DNA from: CAYPNP01 sp964412195 | GTDB lineage: Bacteria > Acidobacteriota > JAAYUB01 | Length of the DNA: 64,000 nucleotides | Assembly (NCBI GenBank): GCA_964412195.1 | Contig: CAYPNP010000014.1 | Location: 1 to 64,000 of the forward strand | Reading direction: 5' to 3' | In this document: positions 44,491 to 52,580 of the stretch, piece after piece | How the letters are laid out: each line of letters opens with the position of its first letter | How positions within the stretch are numbered: the stretch's first letter is position 1 | Program-made: the position numbers and the translations under genes | The notes under the pieces: generated by a model | Told to the model about the DNA's origin: nothing | The model's input: only the letters and a program-made list of their open reading frames with translations | The model's database searches: none

Positions 44491-45189
44491 TCATGCGGAA
44501 TAGATCAAATACACACCGCCCAACAGAACCAGGACACCGCAGATCCTTTTCAGGATCAATGTGCCGTGTGACTTTTCGTTCCAGTTCAGGTACCGCTGCA
44601 CGGCCTCGCTGAAAGTGCCCGCGGCGACGATCACGCCGCAGTGCCCCAAGCCGTAGAACGCCAGCAGCAACCCTCCGAAGAGGGCGTTCGTGGTGGAAAT
44701 TTTCAGGGTGACGGCCAGCACGGGGGCCATGTAGGCGAATGTGCACGGCCCCAGGGCGACTCCGAAAACCAGGCCCAGGATGAAAGCGGCCAGGAGACCC
44801 CGGCGCTTCAGGCCGATGTTCCCCGGTCCGGAGAAAGGCATGGAAATGACATCGAGCAGGTGCAGTCCGACCAGGAAAAACACCGCCGCCACGGCATAGT
44901 TGCCCCAGGCGCCGACGTCGCCCATCATCCGGCCCATGGCGGCGGTGGCCGCGCCGAGCAGGCCGATGGTCACCAGGATCCCCAGGCTGAACAGCCCGGC
45001 GATACCGAAGGCCCGGCGCAGGGACATCATTCCCTGTTCGCTGATGAAACCCACGATCAGGGGGATGCTGGAGAGATGACAAGGGCTCAGCAGGATGCTC
45101 AGCACTCCCCAGACGAATGAGGCGGACAAAGCCACCAGCGCGGAGCCCTCCACGGCATGACTCAGCGTGGTAAATAGCGATTCCATCAT
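44491..45189 (-). CDS. CcdA/DsbD-like membrane protein, ArsG-like permease
   Basis: A 232-residue protein with about six helices. The first carries LLSPCHLSSIPLIVGF and the fourth GVALGPCTFAYMAPVLAV; these paired Pro-Cys helices are the CcdA/DsbD hallmark. In arsenic operons, members of this group are annotated ArsG and proposed to export aromatic aminoarsenicals; elsewhere they pass electrons across the membrane. Both readings fit here, as an exported thioredoxin-like protein lies on either side. Two adjacent ATG codons start it; the first (45189) is used. Confidence 0.78.
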   Translation of the reverse strand: MMESLFTTLSHAVEGSALVALSASFVWGVLSILLSPCHLSSIPLIVGFISEQGMMSLRRAFGIAGLFSLGILVTIGLLGAATAAMGRMMGDVGAWGNYAVAAVFFLVGLHLLDVISMPFSGPGNIGLKRRGLLAAFILGLVFGVALGPCTFAYMAPVLAVTLKISTTNALFGGLLLAFYGLGHCGVIVAAGTFSEAVQRYLNWNEKSHGTLILKRICGVLVLLGGVYLIYSA

Positions 45190-45247
45190 CCTTCCCTTTC
45201 GCTTCAGCTGTCCGGGGATTGCCCGGATTTGCCGGCATAGGCCGGCG

Positions 45248-45835
45248 TCAGAACGTGATCCCTTTCTCCTTGAACTTGGCCAGAATGTCTTCCTTGGGAT
45301 AGAAGCCCACGTGCCGGTAGAATTCCTTGCCGTCCGCATCGTAGAAAATCTGGGTGGGAATGCTCTGGATGCCGAATTTTTCAGCGGCTCCGGGATTTTC
45401 CCAGACGTCGATGAACTCCACGTCCATCCTGCCCTTGTAGTCTTTGGCCAGCTCCTCCAGGAGCGGCGCCATCATCTTGCAGGGAATGCACTTCTTGGCG
45501 CCGAGGTCCAGCAGCTTCGGCAGTTTATTCTCTGGCGCGGGCGTCGCCGCGGGTGCGAGAGGAGGAACCGTTTCCAGCGCCTGGACTGTTTTCTGGCTGG
45601 ACTTGTCCGGACTCGCTACCGGTGTCGCCGATGTCCCGGATTTGGGCGGTTCCATCGCCAGAGAGGCATTCCCAGATGGTGTCCGGACGGCCGGATTCTC
45701 GGTCGCCATTGCCTGCGGTTGCGCCGTGGTCACACGCGCCTCCGGCTCCGCCGGCCGGTTTTTGGTAGCCAGCACGATTCCCACCACGGCGACCAGCGCC
45801 ACGGCGATCAGGATTTTCCATATATTGCTCTTCAT
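45248..45835 (-). CDS. Membrane-anchored thioredoxin-like protein
   Basis: A 195-residue protein with an N-terminal membrane helix (MKSNIWKILIAVALVAVVGI) and an Ala/Pro/Thr-rich linker of about 75 residues. A thioredoxin domain follows with AKKCIPCKMMAPLLEELAKD (C-I-P-C near 105) and the cis-Pro strand FGIQSIPTQIFYD. It is placed just upstream of the CcdA-like permease, so it may take electrons from it to keep extracytoplasmic thiols reduced. The start follows GGAGGC. Confidence 0.87.
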   Translation of the reverse strand: MKSNIWKILIAVALVAVVGIVLATKNRPAEPEARVTTAQPQAMATENPAVRTPSGNASLAMEPPKSGTSATPVASPDKSSQKTVQALETVPPLAPAATPAPENKLPKLLDLGAKKCIPCKMMAPLLEELAKDYKGRMDVEFIDVWENPGAAEKFGIQSIPTQIFYDADGKEFYRHVGFYPKEDILAKFKEKGITF

Positions 45836-45862
45836 AAAGCCTCCAGGCAACTCGGGATCGAA

Positions 45863-46269
45863 TCAGCACCGATGTCCAGCCGTCGTGCACGGGCAGCAGG
45901 GATTCTCTAGCTTCTCCCGTTCCGCCTCAACCACCCGCCGGACACCGGCTTCGACTGCCGGAGATTGAACTTTCTGGGAGTCGAGCCCGACATCTGCAAG
46001 TGTTGAAAGCCGAGAATTCCGGCCTGCTCCAAGCTCTTCCGGGCGCAGTCCAATGGACATCCATCGATCACCAGGATCTTCACGGCCGCCTCGTTGGACT
46101 TCGCGATGCCGGGCAGCCGGCCGCCGATGCCAGTCAGGCAGAGCATGATTCCGGCCCCCTCCCAGGTAAACGGACGGGCCGCCTGATCGGCGAGGGCGCC
46201 CGCGTCGGCCGCCCCGGCACAGGCAAGTCTCAGCGCGGGAGCGGCATTGCAAGCGCACGAATCGACCAT
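45863..46269 (-). pseudogene. DGC-domain putative zinc-binding protein with a frameshift
   Basis: The first frame reads MVDSCACNAAPALRLACAGA and continues with AGIMLCLTGIG and ILVIDGCPLDCARKSLEQAG, the DGC (D-G-C-P-x-D-C) signature with multiple metal-type cysteines. Near 45995-46010 the family-like sequence moves to another frame (LADVGLDSQKVQSPAVEA, then VRRVVEAEREKLENPCCPC) that stops at 45863. Without a shift the first frame ends at 45907 with an unrelated tail. A one-base loss explains it, either a true mutation or a sequence error. The start is ATG 46269 after GAGGAGG. DGC proteins are common in arsenic and mercury islands, with no firm function. Confidence 0.72.
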
Positions 46270-46283
46270 GGCCGACGGCCTCC

Positions 46284-46517
46284 TCACGCCAGCACTTTTT
46301 TTATCTCGTCGATGGGCAGTACCTTCCCCACCGACTTTACCTCACCGTCCACCGCCAGCGCCGGGGTCATCATTACCCCGAACCTCATGATCTCGTTGAT
46401 CTCGGTCACTTTGACCAGCTCATACTCGAGGCTGAGCGCCTTCGCGGCCGCCTCGGCGTTTTCGGCCAAATGCTTGCACTTCGGGCACCCTGCGCCCAGG
46501 ATCTGGATCTTCTTCAT
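46284..46517 (-). CDS. Glutaredoxin-like thioredoxin-family small protein (TM0996/MTH895 type)
   Basis: A 77-residue minimal thioredoxin-fold protein beginning MKKIQILGAGCPKCKHLAEN with C-P-K-C at about 11-14. It has VMMTPALAVDGEVKSVGKVL containing the cis-Pro. This type often sits beside UPF0718 permeases, as here, where its start lies 11 bases after the permease stop. It may reduce substrates or the arsenate reductase. Two tandem ATGs (46520, 46517) are possible starts after AAGGAG. Confidence 0.87.
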   Translation of the reverse strand: MKKIQILGAGCPKCKHLAENAEAAAKALSLEYELVKVTEINEIMRFGVMMTPALAVDGEVKSVGKVLPIDEIKKVLA

Positions 46518-46527
46518 CATTGTCTCC

Positions 46528-47841
46528 TTAAGAGGAAAGTACTCCATAGATCATGCCCGTGATCGTGGCCATGACCACGACCAGGGATACAAACACAACC
46601 GTCTTTTTTGTTCCCATGACGCTGCGTAGCACCAACATGCTGGGCAGCGACAAGGCAGGTCCAGCCAGCAGAAGAGCCAGGGCCGGTCCTTTGCCCATCC
46701 CGCTCCCGATCAGGCCCTGCAGAATGGGCACTTCGGTCAGCGTGGCGAAGTACATGAACGCCCCGGCCAGCGAGGCAAAGAAATTGGCGAACAGCGAATT
46801 GCCGCCCACCGCCCAAACCACCCATTCGGACGGGATAAGCCCTTCATGGCCGGGCCGCCCCAGCAGGAAGCCGGCCACCAGCACGCCGCCAAGAAGCAGT
46901 GGCAGGATCTGCTTGGCGAAGCTCCAACTCTGGCTGAACCACTCGCCCCCCTCGCCCGTGTCGGTGCTGGTGGCCCAGGACAAGCCGATTACGCCGGCTG
47001 CGAAGGCGATCGTGGGCTCGGGCGGGAAAACGGCTGCCAGCGCGGCCGCGGCCACGCCGGTCAGAACCACCTTGAACCAGGCCACCCGAAGCCAAAACAC
47101 CAGGATGAGGCCGAGCCCCACTGCGCAAAGTCCCGTCAGGATCCACTTGACCGAGTGGACGGCAACCCAGAAACCGGACGACTCCGCCGGTTTGCCCCAA
47201 TTGGCGAAGATTAGCACGCCCACCATGGCTGCGAAGAAGAGGGCGTTCTGCCACAACGGCCGGCTGACTTCCGGTACGGGCAGATCCGCATGGTTGTTCG
47301 CCTTTTCCAGCTCCTCCTTGCGGAAGATGAACTGCATGGCCAAACCCACGATAACCGAGAATGCCACGGCACCCACCGCGCGGGCGATACCGAGTTCCAA
47401 GCCCAGGATCCGCGCCGTCAGGATGATGGCCAGCACATTGATGGCCGGCCCCGAATAGAGGAAGGTGGACGCCGGTCCCAGCCCCGCACCCATGCGGTAA
47501 ATGCCAGCAAAGAGCGGCAGCACCGTGCAGGAGCAGACTGCCAGGATCGTCCCCGAAACCGACGCCACTCCATAAGCCAGCACTTTATTGGCCTTGGCGC
47601 CCAGATACTTCATTACGGAGGACTGGCTGATGAACACGCCGATGGCCCCAGCGATGAAAAACGCCGGCACCAGGCACAGCAACACATGCTCCCGGGCGTA
47701 CCAGCGCACCAAATATAGCGATTCCCAAGCCGCATGCTTCAGTCGAGTCCAATCCTGAAGAGATTCCACCGGCAAGTAGAAGCACGTCAGGAAAGCGGCC
47801 GCAACTGCAAGCAGCTTCTTCCACTCCTTTTTCCACTTCAT
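46528..47841 (-). CDS. UPF0718 permease, ArsP-like organoarsenical efflux candidate
   Basis: A 437-residue membrane protein with about ten or eleven helices. The family motif GTILAVCSCTVLPLFAGIYR (about 96-115), with its vicinal C-S-C, and STFLYSGPAINVLAIILTAR identify the PF03773-type permeases. Members called ArsP export trivalent methylarsenite and related organoarsenicals. The symmetric second half repeats the pattern with YFATLTEVPILQGLIGSGMG. It is the first gene of the operon. Since arsM in the same operon would make methylated arsenic, export of such products is a sensible inference. Confidence 0.82.
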   Translation of the reverse strand: MKWKKEWKKLLAVAAAFLTCFYLPVESLQDWTRLKHAAWESLYLVRWYAREHVLLCLVPAFFIAGAIGVFISQSSVMKYLGAKANKVLAYGVASVSGTILAVCSCTVLPLFAGIYRMGAGLGPASTFLYSGPAINVLAIILTARILGLELGIARAVGAVAFSVIVGLAMQFIFRKEELEKANNHADLPVPEVSRPLWQNALFFAAMVGVLIFANWGKPAESSGFWVAVHSVKWILTGLCAVGLGLILVFWLRVAWFKVVLTGVAAAALAAVFPPEPTIAFAAGVIGLSWATSTDTGEGGEWFSQSWSFAKQILPLLLGGVLVAGFLLGRPGHEGLIPSEWVVWAVGGNSLFANFFASLAGAFMYFATLTEVPILQGLIGSGMGKGPALALLLAGPALSLPSMLVLRSVMGTKKTVVFVSLVVVMATITGMIYGVLSS

Positions 47842-47894
47842 TCAGACACCCCATTATCTTTGCCAAGATCGGATTCGATCATTGCTAATTTGGC

Positions 47895-47923
47895 TTAATA
47901 ACAAAATAGAGCCGCCCTGTCAA
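47895..47923 (-). promoter_or_regulatory. Promoter of the arsenic operon with possible ArsR operator
   Basis: Minus-strand TTGACA at 47923-47918, a 17-bp spacer and TATTAA at 47900-47895. The ATG of the ArsP-like gene is 54 bases downstream. An imperfect inverted repeat, ATTGCTAA-N6-TTAATAAC (47881-47902), overlaps the -10 and could be the ArsR site; its symmetry is weak (5 of 8). Confidence 0.6.
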
Positions 47924-47930
47924 TTCTTTT

Positions 47931-49021
47931 GTGCTTCAATTCGTCCGCGATCGTCCGGATAACTGGAGCGGTTCCATCCGAGGTCAGCCGATGCAAGTTC
48001 CCGGATCCGAACACTCACCCCATCGCGACAGCTGCTGTGGTATCGAAGGAATCCAGATGGTCTGTCCGCCGCCCACTGTGATTATCGGCGGATTTGGCGA
48101 ACCGCTCCTTCATCCGGAACTCATGAGTATGGTCGCCGGCGTGAAACGGATCAAGGCACGGGTGGAACTGATCACCAACGCGACGCTTCTTGGTGCAGAT
48201 GCAGCTCGAAAGTTGATCGACACCCGGTTGGACATGCTTTGGGTTTCTCTCGACGGACTCCCCCCGACAGCTACGCCCGCGTGCGCACCGGCGCCGAACT
48301 GACCCGGGTGCTGGAAAATGTGAAGAAGTTCCGAGAGCTCGCTGCTGCCGTCTCCAGCTCTTCTCCATCAATTGGCATCGTCTTCGTGGCTACGCGCTTC
48401 AACGTCGGCCAACTACCGGAACTTCTCCGCCTGACTGACCGATTGGGCGCGCGGCGCATCCTGGTCAACAACGTCGTCGCCTATTCGCCCGGACTGAAGG
48501 GCGACAGTCTGTTTGACCAGTCCCTCCCGGCTGAACTACATGCAGCGGACGGGCGCTGCCGGAAGCTGACCCTGTCCCGGCTGGATCCGGATGGCCTCGC
48601 CGCGGAGCTTCTCCGGGGTATCCATCACTCCGGGTGGGTGGTGGAAACCGCCGGCGGAAACACGGCGGCCACCCGGAACCGGTGCCCTTTCGTAGACGCC
48701 GGCGCCCTGGCGGTCCGGCATGATGGCCGGGTCAGCCCGTGCCTGCCGCTGCTGCACGACCACACCACCCACCTGCTGACCTCCCGCAGCGATTGGCGCG
48801 CCTTCACGGTGGGAAATCTTGAAGAAACACCGCTGGAAGTAATCTGGTCTTCCCCCGCTTATCGATCCTTTCGGCAAAGGGTGCAGGCATTCGATTTCGC
48901 TCCCTGCACGGCCTGTGCTGGGTGCGTTTATTCCGCGGATAATCTGGACGATTGTTTCGGGAGCGGCTTCCCGAGCTGCGGAGCGTGCCCCTGGGCTCAA
49001 GGATTCATCCTCTGCCCCTGA
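47931..49021 (+). pseudogene. Broken radical SAM/SPASM protein gene
   Basis: Two frames together encode one radical SAM-like protein. The first (47931-48302) has VIIGGFGEPLLHPELMSMVA, the GGxGEPLLHP motif, and ends its family-like part at MLWVSLDG. The second (from about 48266 to 49021) resumes with PPDSYARVRTGAEL and runs to a Cys-rich SPASM-type end (APCTACAGCVYS, then SCGACPWAQGFILCP). One extra C in the run of six at 48260-48265 would join them exactly. The C-x3-C-x2-C cluster motif expected at the N-terminus is missing and an in-frame stop lies at 47907. So the gene is also 5'-truncated. Confidence 0.72.
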
Positions 49022-49041
49022 CGGTTTCCCGGATTGAATCT

Positions 49042-50121
49042 TTAGAGGTACTTGTCGAGCTGCTTTTCGCGCAATTTCTCCACGACCTGACGCACGTCCT
49101 GGGCCCGGTCCTTGCGGGTCACCAACACGGCGTCCCCGGTGGCCACCACCACCAGGTCGTCCACTCCCAGGCAGGCCACCAGGGTCCCGTCCCCGCACAC
49201 GATGTTGCGGCGGGAATCGATCAGCACGGCCCCCTCGCCCACGGAGATGTTCCCGCTGTCCCCCGGCAGGATCTCTTCGAGCGCGTCCCAGCTGCCCACG
49301 TCATTCCAGCCGAAATCCCCCCGGATCAGGGAAACCCGCCGGGATTTCTCCATGACCCCGTAGTCGATGGAGATCGCCGGCAGCCGGGCGAACATGGATT
49401 CAAAGCCGGGATCGTCGGCGGTGAACCGCCCTCCCGCGCCGGCAAACTCGGCGATCGGGTTGAGCACGTCGGGGACGTACTGGCGCAGCTCGTCCAGGAT
49501 CAGGTCGGTCCGCCACACGAACATCCCGCTGTTCCAGTAATGATTGCCCTGGTTGAGATATTCCTCGGCCATCGTCCGCGGCGGCTTCTCGATGAAGCGC
49601 TCCGCCCGGAGGAACCCCACGCCGTCCACGGTGGTCATGGTCTCGGCGGCATAGATATAGCCGTATCCCGTGTGAGGCTGGGTGGGGATGATCCCGAAGG
49701 TGATGAGCAGCTGGGCCCCGGCGGCGCCTTTCATAGCGGTCTCGAGGAGCTTCTGGAAGCGGGTCTCGTTGTGGATGTGATGGTCGGCCGGCAGGACGCA
49801 CATCACGCTGTCCGGATCCCGGCGCCCCAGCTCCACGGCCGCCAGCGCCACGCAGGCCGACGTGTTCCGGCCCACCGGCTCGTCGATGAAATTCTCCTTG
49901 GGGATCTCCGGAAGCATGTCCCGCATGGCGTCCAGGTACGAACGGTTGCACACGACCAGCATGCGTTCCGGAGGGACCAGGGGGCGGACGCGCTCCACCG
50001 TCGCCTGGATCAGCGGTTGACCCGACAGCAGCCGGAGCAGCTGTTTCGGCCGGTTCTGCCGGCTCATCGGCCAGAATCGCGTGCCCGATCCCCCTGCCAT
50101 GATGACAGCATAGTGTTGCAT
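49042..50121 (-). CDS. manC: Mannose-1-phosphate guanylyltransferase
   Basis: Makes GDP-mannose from mannose-1-phosphate and GTP. The 359-residue protein starts MQHYAVIMAGGSGTRFWPMS, with the nucleotide loop and NRPKQLLRL just after. FIEKPPRTMAEEYL and WNSGMFVWR are conserved product-site motifs, and GDFGWNDVGSWD follows. It lacks the C-terminal isomerase domain of the bifunctional ManC/AlgA, fitting the short form. GDP-mannose would feed surface polysaccharide synthesis, consistent with the GT2 and Ugd genes a little downstream. Confidence 0.93.
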   Translation of the reverse strand: MQHYAVIMAGGSGTRFWPMSRQNRPKQLLRLLSGQPLIQATVERVRPLVPPERMLVVCNRSYLDAMRDMLPEIPKENFIDEPVGRNTSACVALAAVELGRRDPDSVMCVLPADHHIHNETRFQKLLETAMKGAAGAQLLITFGIIPTQPHTGYGYIYAAETMTTVDGVGFLRAERFIEKPPRTMAEEYLNQGNHYWNSGMFVWRTDLILDELRQYVPDVLNPIAEFAGAGGRFTADDPGFESMFARLPAISIDYGVMEKSRRVSLIRGDFGWNDVGSWDALEEILPGDSGNISVGEGAVLIDSRRNIVCGDGTLVACLGVDDLVVVATGDAVLVTRKDRAQDVRQVVEKLREKQLDKYL

Positions 50122-50270
50122 GGTCCCTCGCCTGCCCCGATGTGACTGCTTCTACCCCTGCCTGTCTTCCTATCCCCCGATACTGCCTGTCGTGGTGTCC
50201 GCTCCATTATAGGTGATTCCGCGGAAAATGCAACCCTCGGCGAGGCCGGGCCCCGCAGCCGCCAATTCGC

Positions 50271-50299
50271 TTGAAACGAGAGGGTTTTGAGGATAAAGT
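50271..50299 (+). promoter_or_regulatory. Possible promoter of hom
   Basis: TTGAAA at 50271-50276, a 17-bp spacer and TAAAGT at 50294-50299, ending 27 bases before the hom ATG. It lies in the divergent manC/hom gap. Confidence 0.45.
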
Positions 50300-50326
50300 G
50301 AAGACATCTTTCCCGGGAGTCGCGGC

Positions 50327-51376
50327 ATGAAGAGCGTGCGGATCGGCGTGGTCGGTTTCGGCAAGGTCATCCAGGCCCTCCTGGAGTTGCTCCCCGAAAA
50401 GAAGGAATTCCTCATGTCCCGGTATCACCTGGACCTGAAGATCGTCGCCATCTGCGACAGCACCGAGTACATGCTCAATTACGACGGCTTCGATCCGGAA
50501 GAGCTGCTGTCCATGAAGCTGGCCAAGAAGGCGACGGGCGATTCCATGGCCGGCTCACCGGCCTCGGAAATCCAGTTTCTCATCGACTCCTACGTCCAGA
50601 CGGACGTGAACACGATCGTGGAGGCCCTGCCGCCCCAGCGCGACTCGGGCGAACCGGCCCTCAGCTACCTGGCGGGGTTCTTGAGCAAGAAAATCCCCGT
50701 GGTCACGGTGGACAAGTCGCCACTGGTCTTCGGCTATCCCCAGTTGCTGGCCTCGGCCCGCAAAGCGAAAGCGGCGTTAAAATTCTCCGGCGCCACCGCC
50801 GCCGCGCTCCCCACCTCCGACACCGCGGCTTTCTGCCTGGCCGGAGCCGATCTGGTCGGTTTCGAAGGCATCCTCAACGGGACTACCAACTTCCTGCTCA
50901 CCGAGATGATCAAGAACAGGTCCTCCATCGCCGACGAGCTGGAATTGGCCGTGGAGATGAAGATCTGCGAGCCGGACCCGTCCTTCGACATCGACGGCTG
51001 GGATACGGCGTTCAAGACGCTGATCCTGACCAAGGCATTCCTCGATCCCTACATCGACCTGCGGGACGTTGACGTCCAGGGCATCCGCGACCTGAATTAT
51101 GCCGACCTGGAACCGGTGCTCGCGGCGGGGAACACGGTCAAGCTGCTGGGCAAAGCCAGCTACGAGGCGGATCGCCTCCGCCTGCGGGTCACTCCTTCCA
51201 TCATCACTCCCGAGCACCCGTTCTTCTACGTCGACTCCACCTCGAAAGCCATCACGTTCTTCACGGACACCCTGGGGAAGCTGACCATCATCGGCGGCGC
51301 TTCGGGGCTCCGGGAGATCGCGGCCACCATCCTCAAGGACATCGTGAATATCCATCGGGATATGAGCGTGGTCTGA
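50327..51376 (+). CDS. hom: Homoserine dehydrogenase (no ACT domain)
   Basis: Reduces aspartate semialdehyde to homoserine for threonine and methionine. The 349-residue protein has the NAD(P) motif RIGVVGFGKVIQALLELL (about 5-22), VTVDKSPLV, EGILNGTTNFLL (about 185-196) and EPDPSFDIDGWDTAFK, with the substrate-binding acidic residues and catalytic Lys region. The C-terminal ACT regulatory domain of longer enzymes is absent, so threonine feedback by that route is not expected. It is a single gene, not linked to thrB or thrC here. Confidence 0.9.
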   Translation: MKSVRIGVVGFGKVIQALLELLPEKKEFLMSRYHLDLKIVAICDSTEYMLNYDGFDPEELLSMKLAKKATGDSMAGSPASEIQFLIDSYVQTDVNTIVEALPPQRDSGEPALSYLAGFLSKKIPVVTVDKSPLVFGYPQLLASARKAKAALKFSGATAAALPTSDTAAFCLAGADLVGFEGILNGTTNFLLTEMIKNRSSIADELELAVEMKICEPDPSFDIDGWDTAFKTLILTKAFLDPYIDLRDVDVQGIRDLNYADLEPVLAAGNTVKLLGKASYEADRLRLRVTPSIITPEHPFFYVDSTSKAITFFTDTLGKLTIIGGASGLREIAATILKDIVNIHRDMSVV

Positions 51377-51499
51377 TTGCGAATTCCGGATTGCGGATTT
51401 CGGATGGAGGGTGGGGGAATTCGAAGCCGGATTTCTTCTTGAATCCCCGTCACGGAAGGATTTCGCCTGACCTCGCCAGGGAGCAGGCATTTCCCGGGG

Positions 51500-52537
51500 T
51501 CAGCCGAGGAGCTGCCAGATCCTCCGGAGCGGGACTCGCCGCGTGCGCTGGGTGATCCGGCGCTTGACGCGCATCCGTTCGAGACCGGCCAGCGAACGCC
51601 GGTGCCCCCGCCCGAACGATCCCAACGATCCGTGCACGGCGTGCCAGACGAGGCTGCGCAGGAACTCCGCCACCAGGAGAACCCAGGCGGATGCGAAGTA
51701 CCCGGCGGGGCAGTTCTTGACCAGGAACCAGACCCGGTTGCGGACCAAGAGGAACGTTTTGCCGTTTCCCGGCATGGGAGGGATGGGGGAGATGGGAGAA
51801 GCTGAACCTCCCCCCACCCGTGGTGGGATCACTGCCTGCCGGACAGGCCTGCCTGCACTTTTGCCGTCCGGCCCTCCCCACCAGCCGATGCTGCCGCCCT
51901 CCCGGTGGAACACCACGAGGCCGGGGAGCAGGCGGCCCCGCTGCCCCCGCAGCAGGCCGCGGAAGAAGAGATCGACGTCCTCATAGTACATGAAGAAATC
52001 TTCGTCGAAGGAACCCACCCTGTCGAAGAAGCTCCGGCGGAACACCACGGCCGAACAGGAAGCCGCCACGAGGTCCCATCCTTCGGGAGGAACCTCGCCG
52101 GAGACCCGGTCGAAGCATTTCTTGTACGGGCGCAGGCTTCGGGTGATCCCGTCCCCCGCGCTGTCCACCCGGTCCCGGCGGAAGTAGTTCAGGACCAGGG
52201 GAGCGGCGAAATCGTACGCGGGATGCGAATCCAAAAAGGCGATGGCGGGACCCATCCAGTCGCGGTCCCACGACGTGTCGTTGTTGACGATGGCGATGTA
52301 TGTGGCCCGCGCCAGGTGCAGGCCGCGGTTGACGGCGCGGGAGAAGCCTTCGTTGACGGAAAGCTCGAGCCGGCGCACCGCCGGATAGTAGTCCCGGAGC
52401 ATGGCCACCGATCCGTCCGACGAGCCGTTGTCCACGACGATGATCTCCCGGTCTTCCGCCTCCCCGAGCGAGGCGAGCAGCTCGAACAGGAAGGGGCTGC
52501 CGTTCCAGTTCGGAATGATCACACTGAGAGCGGGCAC
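51500..52537 (-). CDS. Glycosyltransferase family 2
   Basis: A 345-residue GT-A glycosyltransferase resembling rhamnosyltransferases. ALSVIIPNWNG opens it, then IIVVDNGSSDGS and AIVNNDTSWDRD (D-x-D-like). The acceptor region has FFMYYEDVDLFFRGL (E-D-V-D). An unusual Gly/Pro/Ser insertion lies at about residues 215-252, before a hydrophobic C-terminal segment. Start choice: GTG at 52537 places the first strand at the usual position and gives a 43-base gap after ugd. An ATG at 52660 would overlap ugd by 80 bases and add 41 unlikely residues. Confidence 0.82.
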   Translation of the reverse strand: MPALSVIIPNWNGSPFLFELLASLGEAEDREIIVVDNGSSDGSVAMLRDYYPAVRRLELSVNEGFSRAVNRGLHLARATYIAIVNNDTSWDRDWMGPAIAFLDSHPAYDFAAPLVLNYFRRDRVDSAGDGITRSLRPYKKCFDRVSGEVPPEGWDLVAASCSAVVFRRSFFDRVGSFDEDFFMYYEDVDLFFRGLLRGQRGRLLPGLVVFHREGGSIGWWGGPDGKSAGRPVRQAVIPPRVGGGSASPISPIPPMPGNGKTFLLVRNRVWFLVKNCPAGYFASAWVLLVAEFLRSLVWHAVHGSLGSFGRGHRRSLAGLERMRVKRRITQRTRRVPLRRIWQLLG

Positions 52538-52580
52538 CCGCTCCGGCCTGGGGTCGCTCAACGGCGATGTCCTCCCGGGA

